Of a stretch of 64,000 nt of DNA, positions 27,229 through 36,648 are shown one piece after another. Under the pieces are notes generated by a model. The model searched no databases. It was not told the origin of the DNA and was given only the letters and a program-made list of their open reading frames with translations. The stretch lies in NCBI RefSeq assembly GCF_013327855.1, contig NZ_JABUMX010000001.1, positions 682,001 through 746,000 of the forward strand, written 5' to 3'. Origin of the DNA: Phyllobacterium pellucidum. GTDB taxonomy: Bacteria; Pseudomonadota; Alphaproteobacteria; Rhizobiales; Rhizobiaceae. The translations under genes were made by a program, and so were the position numbers. Numbering within the stretch: the first letter of the stretch is position 1; every line of letters begins with the position of its first letter.

Positions 27229-28545
27229 TCATGCCCTTGCATCCAGCGCCGCAACGTCCGCCTCGGCGTATCGGGCAACCTGGGGGATCGAAAGAAATGG
27301 TGCATTGCCCGGCATCCAGCAAATCAAGATGGTTAGGTAGATGAATACGGCGTCGGTGGCATCGTGGCCGAACATGATTCCCAACATGCCGGTTATGATG
27401 TAGCTCGACAGCAAGAGCAACGCGATTGCCGTCGCAAGATCGCGGCCCGGCCCCGGCTCCTTTTGGCGCGCACCGATGATAGGGGTAGCAAGGAGGGCCA
27501 GAACACCGAGGACGCCGAGAATGCCGCCATCAACCGCAGCGTTCAAAAGTCCGTTGTGAACATGGGTAAAGGTCATCTGCTTTTCAGGCGGCAGATTCAA
27601 CACCGCGTTGACCGAGGACATTCTGTTCTGCGGACCCTCGCCGAGAAGCGGCGACTGCAGGAATACCTGCGCGCCGGCCGACCAGAGCATAAGACGGGCC
27701 TTCAGCGAGTTGATGTTCTCCTGCGGCTGGTCAAGGTGAGTGATATCGCTTTCGAGCGCATGGTAGCGCTCGGTTACCTTGATCGACGCGACGGAAATGA
27801 CCGCCACGATCAGGACGGTTCCCACGACCTTCGCCGCATTGGTCAGCGACGGCAACGACTGGCCGCGCAAATACCAATAGAGGATCGCAAAGTGTACCGG
27901 CATGACCAGCCAGGCCGATCTCGTCCCCGAAAGAAAAGCGCAAGCCATTCCGCAGGCAAAGCCCAGGATCGCAATCACACGCTCAGTCTTGCTATTTGAG
28001 TGGGCGTTGAGTAGCGCGATACTGCCGAAGAGCACAGCAAACAGGCCAAAGACCGCAGCATTGCCGGCGCCGGCTTCAGCGCGCGTGGCAAAGAAAGCTA
28101 TCTGGACAAGGCTGTAGGCGAGCGCTCCGATCATGCCGATGCCCGCACCGGTGATCAGGAAGGGCACAAGGCGGCCGGAAACGCCGGCATGAAGCCGCGG
28201 AAGTACCGCCCAAACGGCGAGGAACGGGATCATTTTCAGAATGTAGGTGAGGCCGGCTTTCGCATTGGGATGGAGGACGACCGAGACGACCGTAACGACG
28301 ATATAGAAAGTGACGCACCAGGCGACGCGTTTTTCAGTCGGTGTCAGTTTGAAGGGGAAGCGCTTGAACGCCAGCGAGATAACTGCCCATATGAAGGCAA
28401 GGACGAGCGTAACTGACGTCCCACTTGCCAAAAGGCCCGGGAAAAGCGCGAAGAGAAATGTGAAAATGCGATTATTGCGATCGATTCCAATAAAATGTCC
28501 CCTGGCGGGGAGCATCAAGGGCTTGGTCAACTGATCTGGAAACAT
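27229..28545 (-). CDS. O-antigen ligase / Wzy-like polymerase membrane protein
   Basis: A 438-residue polytopic inner-membrane protein with about ten to twelve hydrophobic segments, of the Wzy_C (WaaL/Wzy/RfaL) superfamily. The large periplasmic loop (about residues 250-340) is bracketed by FLSGTRSAWLVM and HVHNGLLNAAVDGGILGVLGV; the basic residue after SGT and the His-Asn pair are conserved in ligases. It either joins polymerised glycan to a lipid carrier such as lipid A-core or polymerises repeat units; the sequence does not separate these. It is divergent from mutY across 82 bp and co-directional with the epimerase. No glycosyltransferases are nearby, so it serves a polysaccharide encoded elsewhere. 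Confidence 0.85.
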   Translation of the reverse strand: MFPDQLTKPLMLPARGHFIGIDRNNRIFTFLFALFPGLLASGTSVTLVLAFIWAVISLAFKRFPFKLTPTEKRVAWCVTFYIVVTVVSVVLHPNAKAGLTYILKMIPFLAVWAVLPRLHAGVSGRLVPFLITGAGIGMIGALAYSLVQIAFFATRAEAGAGNAAVFGLFAVLFGSIALLNAHSNSKTERVIAILGFACGMACAFLSGTRSAWLVMPVHFAILYWYLRGQSLPSLTNAAKVVGTVLIVAVISVASIKVTERYHALESDITHLDQPQENINSLKARLMLWSAGAQVFLQSPLLGEGPQNRMSSVNAVLNLPPEKQMTFTHVHNGLLNAAVDGGILGVLGVLALLATPIIGARQKEPGPGRDLATAIALLLLSSYIITGMLGIMFGHDATDAVFIYLTILICWMPGNAPFLSIPQVARYAEADVAALDARA

Positions 28546-28627
28546 TCATGATCCCGAATATTTTTGTTCTTGTACTCGCAGCGGTTCTGTATGAACCGTT
28601 GGCCCCGTGTAGCGCAGTTTGAGATTG

Positions 28628-29707
28628 ATGCAACCAATAACCGCCAACCTGCTCGATTGGTATGATTCTCACCACCGGATTCTACCATGGCGCATTTCGC
28701 CGCGCGAGCAGAAGGCCGGGAAAGCTGTGGATCCCTACCGCATCTGGCTGTCCGAGATCATGTTGCAGCAGACGACGGTCGAGGCCGTGAAGCCCTATTT
28801 CAACGCCTTTGTCGAAAAGTGGCCGACCGTGAAGGACCTTGCCGCTGCCAGTCAGGATGCAGTCCTCCGCGCTTGGGCGGGGCTTGGTTACTATTCGCGG
28901 GCGCGCAATCTGAAGAAGTGCGCCGATGCCGTGTGCGCCGATCACGGCGGATCGTTCCCTTCTGATATCAACGGGTTGAAGTCATTGCCGGGGATCGGCG
29001 ACTATACAGCCGCGGCGATTGCTTCGATCGCGTTCAACAGGCCTGTCGCGGTCGTCGATGGCAATGTTGAGCGTGTTATCAGCCGCCTTTACGCAATCGA
29101 CACCCCTCTTCCCGCCGCCAAGTCTGAAATCCGCGCCCGCATGCAGGCGCTCACCCCTGATGAACGTCCCGGCGATTTCGCGCAGGCCATGATGGATCTC
29201 GGTGCGACAATTTGCACGCCGAAGCGGCCGGCCTGTTTTGTCTGTCCCGTGAAGGAGGGCTGCGAGGCCCTGCAAACGAGCGATCCGGAACTTTATCCCG
29301 TCAAGGCGGCCAAGAAGGAAAGGCCGATCCGCCTTGGGGCAGCGTTTGTTGCCGTCTCTGCGGACAACGAAGTTTTGCTGCGCAGCCGCACTGAAACCGG
29401 TTTGCTTGGCGGGATGGCCGAGGTGCCGACCACAGCCTGGACAGCGCGGCAGGACGGCGCGACGGATATCGCCAGCGCGCCATTTGCGGCCGACTGGATT
29501 GCTGCCGGCAACATCACGCACATTTTCACACATTTCGAGTTGCGGCTTGCCGTCTTCAAGGCAGGCAATATCCCTGCAATGCAAAACCTTGACGGTTGGT
29601 GGGTAAAAATCGAAAAACTTTCAGCCGAGGCGTTGCCTACGATCATGAAAAAAGTCATTGCAGCAGCCATCCCCCACGCTTTTGCAAAAAGAGGTAAGGA
29701 CGTATGA
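28628..29707 (+). CDS. mutY: A/G-specific adenine DNA glycosylase
   Basis: Removes adenine mispaired with 8-oxoguanine, preventing G:C to T:A changes. The 359-residue protein shows LMLQQTTVEAVKPYF with the catalytic Glu region, the helix-hairpin-helix LPGIGDYTAAAIASIAF and VDGNVERVISRL with the conserved Asp. A complete 4Fe-4S loop C-x6-C-x2-C-x5-C lies in CTPKRPACFVCPVKEGC. A C-terminal NUDIX-like 8-oxoG recognition domain follows from about residue 235. I chose the ATG at 28628; a TTG nine bases earlier is possible. It overlaps the next gene by 4 nt (ATGA). Confidence 0.97.
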   Translation: MQPITANLLDWYDSHHRILPWRISPREQKAGKAVDPYRIWLSEIMLQQTTVEAVKPYFNAFVEKWPTVKDLAAASQDAVLRAWAGLGYYSRARNLKKCADAVCADHGGSFPSDINGLKSLPGIGDYTAAAIASIAFNRPVAVVDGNVERVISRLYAIDTPLPAAKSEIRARMQALTPDERPGDFAQAMMDLGATICTPKRPACFVCPVKEGCEALQTSDPELYPVKAAKKERPIRLGAAFVAVSADNEVLLRSRTETGLLGGMAEVPTTAWTARQDGATDIASAPFAADWIAAGNITHIFTHFELRLAVFKAGNIPAMQNLDGWWVKIEKLSAEALPTIMKKVIAAAIPHAFAKRGKDV

Positions 29708-30315
29708 CACCCGTCAAGCATATCGTTTTCGACATTGGCCAGGTTCTCATCCACTACGAGCCCGATGCCGCTTTTCGGGAACTCATTCCGGACGCCGCCG
29801 AGCGGAAATGGTTCTTTGACAATATCTGCACGCATGAATGGAACATCGAACAGGACCGTGGCCGCAAATGGGCCGATGCCGAGGCGCTGCTGATTGCGGA
29901 CTTTCCCGACCGGGAAGATCATATCCGCTCCTTTCGCAAGAACTGGCACATGATGATCACTCATTCGATCGATGGCAGCGTCACGATCCTGCGCCAGCTC
30001 ATCGCCGACGGTCATGACGTCACCATGTTGACCAATTTCGCGTCTGACACGTTGCGCGAGGCCTGGGAACGCTTTCCCTTCTTGACCGAGAGCCGCGGCG
30101 TAACCGTTTCAGGTGATATCGGGCTGATCAAGCCGGACAAGGCCATCTACGATCACCATGTCGCGGCCTTCAACCTTGATCCAGCTGCAACACTGTTCAT
30201 CGACGACAGCGCCAGGAACGTCGCGGGGGCACAGGAGGCTGGCTGGCAGTCCGTGCAATTCACCGGTCCAGAGGCGCTGAAGGTAGATCTCAATAATCTC
30301 GGCATTCGCGTCTGA
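29704..30315 (+). CDS. HAD-superfamily phosphatase (subfamily IA, YihX-like)
   Basis: A 203-residue HAD hydrolase with a small helical cap. Motif I is FDIGQVLIHYEPD: the nucleophile Asp is present and the second position is Gly, as in the YihX-like sugar-phosphatase branch. Motif II is TMLTNFAS, the motif III Lys is in LIKPDKAIYDH, and motif IV is LFIDDSARNVAGA. It should dephosphorylate a small phosphorylated metabolite; the substrate is not predictable. Translational overlap with mutY suggests co-expression, possibly with a house-cleaning role, which is inference only. A long inverted repeat follows it. Confidence 0.88.
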   Translation: MTPVKHIVFDIGQVLIHYEPDAAFRELIPDAAERKWFFDNICTHEWNIEQDRGRKWADAEALLIADFPDREDHIRSFRKNWHMMITHSIDGSVTILRQLIADGHDVTMLTNFASDTLREAWERFPFLTESRGVTVSGDIGLIKPDKAIYDHHVAAFNLDPAATLFIDDSARNVAGAQEAGWQSVQFTGPEALKVDLNNLGIRV

Positions 30316-30325
30316 CCGCCAAAGA

Positions 30326-30357
30326 CGAAACGCTCAGGCAGAAGCCTGAGCGTTTCG
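30326..30357. terminator. 14-bp inverted repeat between convergent genes
   Basis: Perfect 14-bp arms (30326-30339 and 30344-30357) with an AGAA loop lie between the convergent HAD and ccrM genes. Neither side has a T run beyond three bases. It is nevertheless the obvious bidirectional transcription stop or 3'-end stabiliser for both units. Confidence 0.7.
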
Positions 30358-30396
30358 GATCAGAACGGCACTGGAGGTCCGCGTCCGATCGGAACG

Positions 30397-31608
<1,212 letters not shown>

Positions 31609-31811
31609 TTATGCGGGAAACTGTTCGTGGTGCACAGCGCCCCAACCTTTCGGGGCGGGATGGCGGGGGTAAGTTCAGCGCCGCCCACATCGCCATAGCC
31701 TGCTTTTCTTTGACGCCCGGCCAATTAGCGTGTAGTCGATGCCGGTAAATCCCCCAAGCGACCGAAATGCTGCACGATGGCAGCGCTATTTTCACGAACA
31801 GGTATGATTTA

Positions 31812-32498
31812 ATGGAACCACAGCTCATTATTTTCGACTGCGATGGCGTGCTCGTCGATTCCGAATTCCTTGCCGCACAGGTCGAGTCCAAACTTCTGAC
31901 CGATGCAGGCTATCCGATCGAACCCGAAGACATTGCCGAGCGCTTTGCCGGCCTGACCTGGACCGACATCTTGCTTCAGGTCGAGAAGGAAGCAGGAATT
32001 CCAATTTCCGCGCAGTTGATCGAAGAATCCGCCAAGCAGATGGATTATAAGCTGCGCAACGAGCTTAACGTTATCGATGGCGTCGAGCAGGTCGTTGCCG
32101 CGCTGAAATATCCGAAATGCATCGCCTCGAACTCTATCAGTTCCTCGCTCAAGATGATGCTGGAGCAGAGCACGCTCTACGATCTGTTTGCGCCGCACAT
32201 CTTTTCGGCGCGTGAGGTCGGATCGCAGAAGCCGAAGCCGGCGCCCGACGTCTATCTCTTTGCGGCGCGGCATTTCAATGTCGATCCAGCGCGGGCGATC
32301 GTCATCGAAGACTCGACACATGGTGTTCACGCGGCCCGGGCAGCCGGCATGCGTGTCATCGGCTTTACCGGCGGCGCCCACACCTATCCGGGTCATGCAG
32401 ACAAATTGACGGATGCCGGGGCTGAAACAGTCATCAGCCGCCATCGCGATCTGCCGGCCGTGATCGAAGCCATGTCGGTGTGGTCGGAAGCCGTTTGA
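31812..32498 (+). CDS. HAD-superfamily phosphatase (beta-phosphoglucomutase-like)
   Basis: A 228-residue HAD-IA protein with a four-helix cap. Motif I FDCDGVLVDSE has both catalytic Asp residues, motif II is CIASNSIS, the motif III Lys lies in GSQKPKPAPDVYLFAA, and motif IV is IVIEDSTHGVHAARAAGM. This is the set seen in phosphoglycolate phosphatase and beta-phosphoglucomutase relatives. The ATG at 31812 follows an AGGT; the frame is open 15 codons earlier without similarity. It is unrelated in subfamily to the HAD gene at 29704. It stands alone, divergent from ccrM, and ends at a good terminator. The substrate is unknown. Confidence 0.88.
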   Translation: MEPQLIIFDCDGVLVDSEFLAAQVESKLLTDAGYPIEPEDIAERFAGLTWTDILLQVEKEAGIPISAQLIEESAKQMDYKLRNELNVIDGVEQVVAALKYPKCIASNSISSSLKMMLEQSTLYDLFAPHIFSAREVGSQKPKPAPDVYLFAARHFNVDPARAIVIEDSTHGVHAARAAGMRVIGFTGGAHTYPGHADKLTDAGAETVISRHRDLPAVIEAMSVWSEAV

Positions 32499-32520
32499 TC
32501 CAGTTTCAGTCAAAAGGAAA

Positions 32521-32551
32521 ACGGCCGGTATTTCCACCGGCCGTCTTTGTT
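32521..32551 (+). terminator. Terminator between the HAD gene and the convergent lipoprotein gene
   Basis: A perfect 9-bp stem ACGGCCGGT / ACCGGCCGT with a 6-nt loop is followed by CTTTGTT, 22 bp after the HAD stop. On the opposite strand the stem is followed by TTTTCCTTTTG, so it also terminates the lipoprotein gene that ends at 32558. Confidence 0.88.
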
Positions 32552-32557
32552 GACGAT

Positions 32558-33172
32558 CTAGTTCTTTTTCTTTGTTTTTGCCTTGGCGCTATCGTCCGGA
32601 CCTTCGTCAAAGCCGACGAACACCTGAACGTTGCGGCTCGCCGGTTTGGGGAAGCTCACGTTCGGATCGTTGAAGATGAACTGGGTGGCCGCGCCACTGT
32701 CATTGACCGCAACCGCCTGCCTGCTCAGCTTGGAGTAGACAACATCGGAGCCCTGGATGACGGCAACACGGATTGGCACCGTTACCGTACCGGGCGTGAA
32801 CTTCGCGCCGGGAACGATCTTGCCGGAAACGGCGACAGTCATGGTCATCGTCGTGTCGTCCGAATTGCAAGAGCGGGTTTCGTCCGACATGGATGCCTGA
32901 TAAATCAGGTTCGCCGGGTTCTTGTCGGTGGTCTTCCCGTAATTGTTGATGACCGAGGTTCCCTCGCGGATCGTGACGGGCGGGCAGAAGGCGCGCAGTT
33001 GCGAGGCGGTGAGGCGCTTGTCGGCCTCGGCGGTGGCCTGGGCCTTGGGGGAGTTCGTGTCCACGGTCCCGCCGCTCGTCGAACAGGCCGCAAGCCCCGC
33101 AGCAAAGACCAATGCACAAATTGGGGCGCAAAGTTGATAGAAGGGCAGAGTTTTTTGTGTTTCTGACTTCAT
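32558..33172 (-). CDS. Predicted lipoprotein of unknown function
   Basis: A 204-residue exported protein. The signal FYQLCAPICALVFAAGLAAC ends in a lipobox LAAC at Cys30. The mature part is beta-rich and has two further cysteines, in FCPPVTIREGTS and RSCNSDD, which could form a disulfide. VSGKIVPGAKFTPGTVTVPIRVAV looks like an immunoglobulin-like beta sheet. The C-terminus is a highly basic KAKTKKKN. I know of no biochemical role. It is monocistronic and divergent from thrC over 135 bp. Confidence 0.82.
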   Translation of the reverse strand: MKSETQKTLPFYQLCAPICALVFAAGLAACSTSGGTVDTNSPKAQATAEADKRLTASQLRAFCPPVTIREGTSVINNYGKTTDKNPANLIYQASMSDETRSCNSDDTTMTMTVAVSGKIVPGAKFTPGTVTVPIRVAVIQGSDVVYSKLSRQAVAVNDSGAATQFIFNDPNVSFPKPASRNVQVFVGFDEGPDDSAKAKTKKKN

Positions 33173-33307
33173 GAACTGAACTTTCCTCGTAGAACGAACC
33201 TTGACGAACGAACGTGTTCTATATCAACGGTTCGATGAGAATGCGACGGGGCTGCGAAAGCTTTTTGCCAAGGCGGCGCGTGCATCCAAAGGCAAGGGAT
33301 ATTTGAG

Positions 33308-34705
33308 ATGAAATACGTTAGTACACGCGGCGAAGCGCCGGTTTTAGGATTTTCCGATGCCCTTCTCGCCGGCCTTGCGCGCGATGGCGGGCTCTATCTG
33401 CCCGAGGAATTTCCACAATTTTCTGCAGACGAGATCCGTTCGCTGCGGGGCAAGACCTACGCCGAGATCGCGATTCACGTGCTGACGCCATTCATTGCCG
33501 GCGATATCCACCAGGCCGATTTCGAGGCGATGGTACACGAAGCCTACGCCACCTTCCGCCATGAGGCGGTCTGCCCCTTGGTCCAGACCGGACATAATGA
33601 ATTCGTGCTCGAGCTTTTCCATGGTCCGACGCTCGCATTCAAGGATGTGGCGATGCAGCTTCTGGCGCGGCTGATGGACTACAGTCTTGCCAGGCGGGGC
33701 GAGCGGGCGACCATCGTCGGTGCAACGTCCGGCGACACGGGCGGCGCGGCTATCGAGGCCTTTGCCAACCGCGACCGGACCGACATGTTCATTCTGTTTC
33801 CGCACAACCGCGTCTCGCCAGTGCAGCAACGGCAAATGACGACGTCGGCAGCGTCCAATGTTCATGCGCTCGCCATCGATGGCAATTTCGACGATTGCCA
33901 ATCGCTCGTTAAAGGCATGTTCAACGATCTCAACTTCCGCGACGCGCTCTCGCTCTCTGGTGTCAATTCGATCAACTGGGCGCGGATTATGCCGCAGATC
34001 GTCTATTACTTCACGTCGGCGCTCAGCCTCGGCGCTCCCAACCGGCCAGTTTCGTTCTCTGTGCCAACCGGCAATTTCGGTGATATTTTCGCAGGTTACG
34101 TTGCAAAGCGCATGGGCCTTCCGATCGAGCGCCTCGCCATTGCTACCAACGACAACGATATACTTGCCCGGACGCTGGAGACCGGCAATTACGAAACGCG
34201 CGGCGTGGTACATACGACCTCGCCGTCGATGGACATCCAGGTTTCGTCGAACTTCGAACGCTTGCTCTTTGAAGCGCACGGCCGTGACGCGGCCTCGGTG
34301 CGGCGCCTCATGGACGGCCTCAAACAATCCGGAAGCTTCTCGATCGCCGAAAAGGCACTCGGCTTCATCCGCTCCGAATTCGATGCCGGCCGCTCCAGCA
34401 AGGCGGAGACAACCGGGGTTATCGCGAGCGTCCTGAAGCAGTCCGGTTATCTGCTCGATCCGCATTCGGCCATCGGCCTGAAGGTAGCACGCGAAGTTCT
34501 GCGGTCGACGGCGCCAAGCGTTGTCCTTGCCACGGCTCATCCGGCCAAGTTCCCGGATGCCGTGAAGGAGGCAAGCGGCGTCCATCCAGACCTGCCGCTC
34601 TGGCTGGGTGATCTCATGCAACGAAAAGAACAGTACACGGTACTTCCCAACGACCTTAAAAATGTGGAAGAGTATGTGAGCCGGCATTCAAGAGCGGCAA
34701 AGTAA
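33308..34705 (+). CDS. thrC: Threonine synthase
   Basis: Converts O-phosphohomoserine to threonine with PLP, the last step of threonine synthesis. The 465 residues fit the longer, class 2-type enzyme found in proteobacteria and fungi. The N-terminus MKYVSTRGEAP is characteristic. The Schiff-base Lys lies in GPTLAFKDVAMQLLARLMD at about residue 112, and the phosphate loop is GATSGDTGGAAIEAF. SFSVPTGNFGDIFAGYVAKRMG holds the pyridine-ring contacts. The ATG at 33308 has AAGGGA about ten bases upstream. The M16 peptidase gene starts 10 bp after its stop. Its substrate supplier, thrB, is 8 kb away on the other strand. Confidence 0.97.
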   Translation: MKYVSTRGEAPVLGFSDALLAGLARDGGLYLPEEFPQFSADEIRSLRGKTYAEIAIHVLTPFIAGDIHQADFEAMVHEAYATFRHEAVCPLVQTGHNEFVLELFHGPTLAFKDVAMQLLARLMDYSLARRGERATIVGATSGDTGGAAIEAFANRDRTDMFILFPHNRVSPVQQRQMTTSAASNVHALAIDGNFDDCQSLVKGMFNDLNFRDALSLSGVNSINWARIMPQIVYYFTSALSLGAPNRPVSFSVPTGNFGDIFAGYVAKRMGLPIERLAIATNDNDILARTLETGNYETRGVVHTTSPSMDIQVSSNFERLLFEAHGRDAASVRRLMDGLKQSGSFSIAEKALGFIRSEFDAGRSSKAETTGVIASVLKQSGYLLDPHSAIGLKVAREVLRSTAPSVVLATAHPAKFPDAVKEASGVHPDLPLWLGDLMQRKEQYTVLPNDLKNVEEYVSRHSRAAK

Positions 34706-34715
34706 GGAGCATTGC

Positions 34716-36011
34716 ATGGGCGTTGAAATCAGTCGCCTCTCCAACGGTTTGACGATTGCGACAGAGACAATGCCGCATGTGGAGAGCGTAGCCCTTGGCA
34801 TTTGGGTCAAGGCAGGGTCACGGAACGAGGCAAGCAACCAGCACGGTATAGCCCATCTTCTCGAACACATGGCCTTCAAGGGCACCGAGAACCGCTCCGC
34901 CTGGAAGATCGCCGCCGATATCGAGGATGTGGGCGGTGAAATCAACGCCGCGACCAGCGTCGAGACCACTTCGTATTATTCTCGCGTCCTGCGCGATGAC
35001 ATGCCGCTCGCGATCGACATTCTCGCCGACATCATGACGAGTTCGAAATTCGACGCCGAGGAACTCGAGCGCGAAAAGAACGTCGTCATGCAGGAGATCG
35101 GTGCTGCGCACGATACGCCCGACGATGTGGTTTTCGATCGCTTCACCGAAGCGGCCTTTCAGAACCAGACCATCGGACGTACCATCCTTGGCACGCCGGA
35201 GACCGTCCAATCCTTCTCGTCGGCCAACCTTCGCCGCTATATGGACGAGCAATACAGCGCCGAGCGCATGGTCGTCGTCGCCACCGGCGGCGTCAAGCAC
35301 GACGAATTCGTCCGAGAGGTCGAAAAGCGCCTCGGTTCGTTCCGGCCGAAATCGACGGCCCCGGAACCCGAAATCTCCCACTATGTCGGCGGCGATTTCC
35401 GCGAACAGCGCGAATTGATGGACGCCCAGGTGGTGATCGGTTTTGAGGGCCGCGCCTATCATGTGCGCGATTTCTATGCCTCGCAGCTTTTGGCGATGAT
35501 CCTCGGTGGCGGCATGTCTTCGCGCCTCTTCCAGGAAGTGCGGGAAAAGCGGGGCCTGTGCTACTCGGTCTATGCGTTCCATTGGGGGTTCTCCGAGACC
35601 GGCGTTTTCGGGGTCCATGCTGCAACCGGGCGCAATCATTTGAAAAAGCTCGTACCCGTGATCATAGACGAGCTGCACGCTGCTGCCCGCAATATCAGCC
35701 AGGAGGAATTGAACCGGGCACGGGCGCAATATCGGGCGAGCCTGCTGATGTCGCATGAAAGCGCAGCAAGCCGCGCCGGACAGATCGCACGCCAGATGCT
35801 TCTCTACGGCAATCCGATATCGACCGACGAACTGGTGGAACGTCTCTCGAAGATCACTGTTGAACGTTTGACCGACCTTGCCGGACGCCTGTTCCTCGAC
35901 ACGACGCCTACAGTCGCCGCCGTTGGCCCGATCGGTTCCCTGATGAAGTTCGCCGATATCCGTCATGGACTGACTGCCCCAGCGTCGAGCCCGAGAAAGA
36001 TAGCGGTCTGA
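34716..36011 (+). CDS. M16-family zinc peptidase (mitochondrial processing peptidase-like)
   Basis: A 431-residue pitrilysin-clan peptidase of the bacterial homologue group of mitochondrial processing peptidase beta. The inverted zinc motif HLLEHMAFKGT is at about residue 45 and the downstream Glu lies in EREKNVVMQEI, so the catalytic set is complete. GGGMSSRLFQEVREKRGLCYSVYAF is the substrate-handling loop of the C-terminal half. There is no signal peptide, so it is cytosolic. AAGGAG precedes the ATG. The thrC-M16-GNAT-EAL order is tight and looks like one operon, although the functions do not obviously match. Physiological substrates of this group in bacteria are poorly known. Confidence 0.93.
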   Translation: MGVEISRLSNGLTIATETMPHVESVALGIWVKAGSRNEASNQHGIAHLLEHMAFKGTENRSAWKIAADIEDVGGEINAATSVETTSYYSRVLRDDMPLAIDILADIMTSSKFDAEELEREKNVVMQEIGAAHDTPDDVVFDRFTEAAFQNQTIGRTILGTPETVQSFSSANLRRYMDEQYSAERMVVVATGGVKHDEFVREVEKRLGSFRPKSTAPEPEISHYVGGDFREQRELMDAQVVIGFEGRAYHVRDFYASQLLAMILGGGMSSRLFQEVREKRGLCYSVYAFHWGFSETGVFGVHAATGRNHLKKLVPVIIDELHAAARNISQEELNRARAQYRASLLMSHESAASRAGQIARQMLLYGNPISTDELVERLSKITVERLTDLAGRLFLDTTPTVAAVGPIGSLMKFADIRHGLTAPASSPRKIAV

Positions 36012-36029
36012 CGGCGATCCGGAGCGGCA

Positions 36030-36617
36030 ATGATCGCCCTGCCCTTTCTCAAAAGCGTGGCCCCGCCCTTGCAGGGCAAGCGCATTTACCTGCGTCCGCC
36101 GACGCTTTCCGACTATCGCGCCTGGGCATCGCTGCGCGCCGAAAGCCGCGAATTTCTCGCGCCATGGGAGCCGCTCTGGGCGGTCGATGATCTGGAGCGC
36201 GGCGCATTCCGCCATCGCATTCGCCATTATGACGACGAGGCGGCGGCAGGCACGGCCCATCCGTTCTTTCTCTTCCGCAATACCGACCAGCGCTTGCTCG
36301 GCGGCATCACACTTGGCAACATCCGCCGCGGTGTCGGCCAGAATGGCATGATCGGCTACTGGATCGGCGCACCCTTCGCCGGACAGGGATTCATGCACGA
36401 AGCATTGAGCCTGCTCATCCCCTATGCTTTCACCAAGGTGAGGTTGCACCGCCTGGAAGCTGCCTGTATTCCAAGCAATGAAAGATCGATCCGCCTTCTC
36501 GAAAAAGCCGGATTTCAGAGAGAAGGACTGCTCCGTTCTTACCTAAAGATAAACGGAATGTGGCAAGATCATCTTCTCTTCGCGCTGATTGAGGATGATG
36601 CAAGGGCTGGCAAATGA
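36030..36617 (+). CDS. GNAT acetyltransferase, RimJ-like
   Basis: A 195-residue N-acetyltransferase of the RimJ/RimL ribosomal-protein type. The N-terminal GKRIYLRPPTLSDYRAW and the acetyl-CoA loop IGYWIGAPFAGQGFMHEALSLL are clear. In that loop the Q/R-x-x-G-x-A element reads AGQGFMHEA. Motif B follows as EAACIPSNERSIRLLEKAGFQREG. It should acetylate the N-terminus of a ribosomal protein or another amine. GGAG stands 6 nt before the ATG. It follows the peptidase by 18 bp and leads into the EAL gene. Confidence 0.9.
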   Translation: MIALPFLKSVAPPLQGKRIYLRPPTLSDYRAWASLRAESREFLAPWEPLWAVDDLERGAFRHRIRHYDDEAAAGTAHPFFLFRNTDQRLLGGITLGNIRRGVGQNGMIGYWIGAPFAGQGFMHEALSLLIPYAFTKVRLHRLEAACIPSNERSIRLLEKAGFQREGLLRSYLKINGMWQDHLLFALIEDDARAGK

Positions 36618-36648
36618 AAAAGTATCGGTGGCTTTGTTGGGACGACAG

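Noticed and set aside
33201-33224. TTGAC / CTATAT promoter ahead of thrC
   Set aside because: The two elements are only 13 bp apart, too short for the usual 17-bp spacing.
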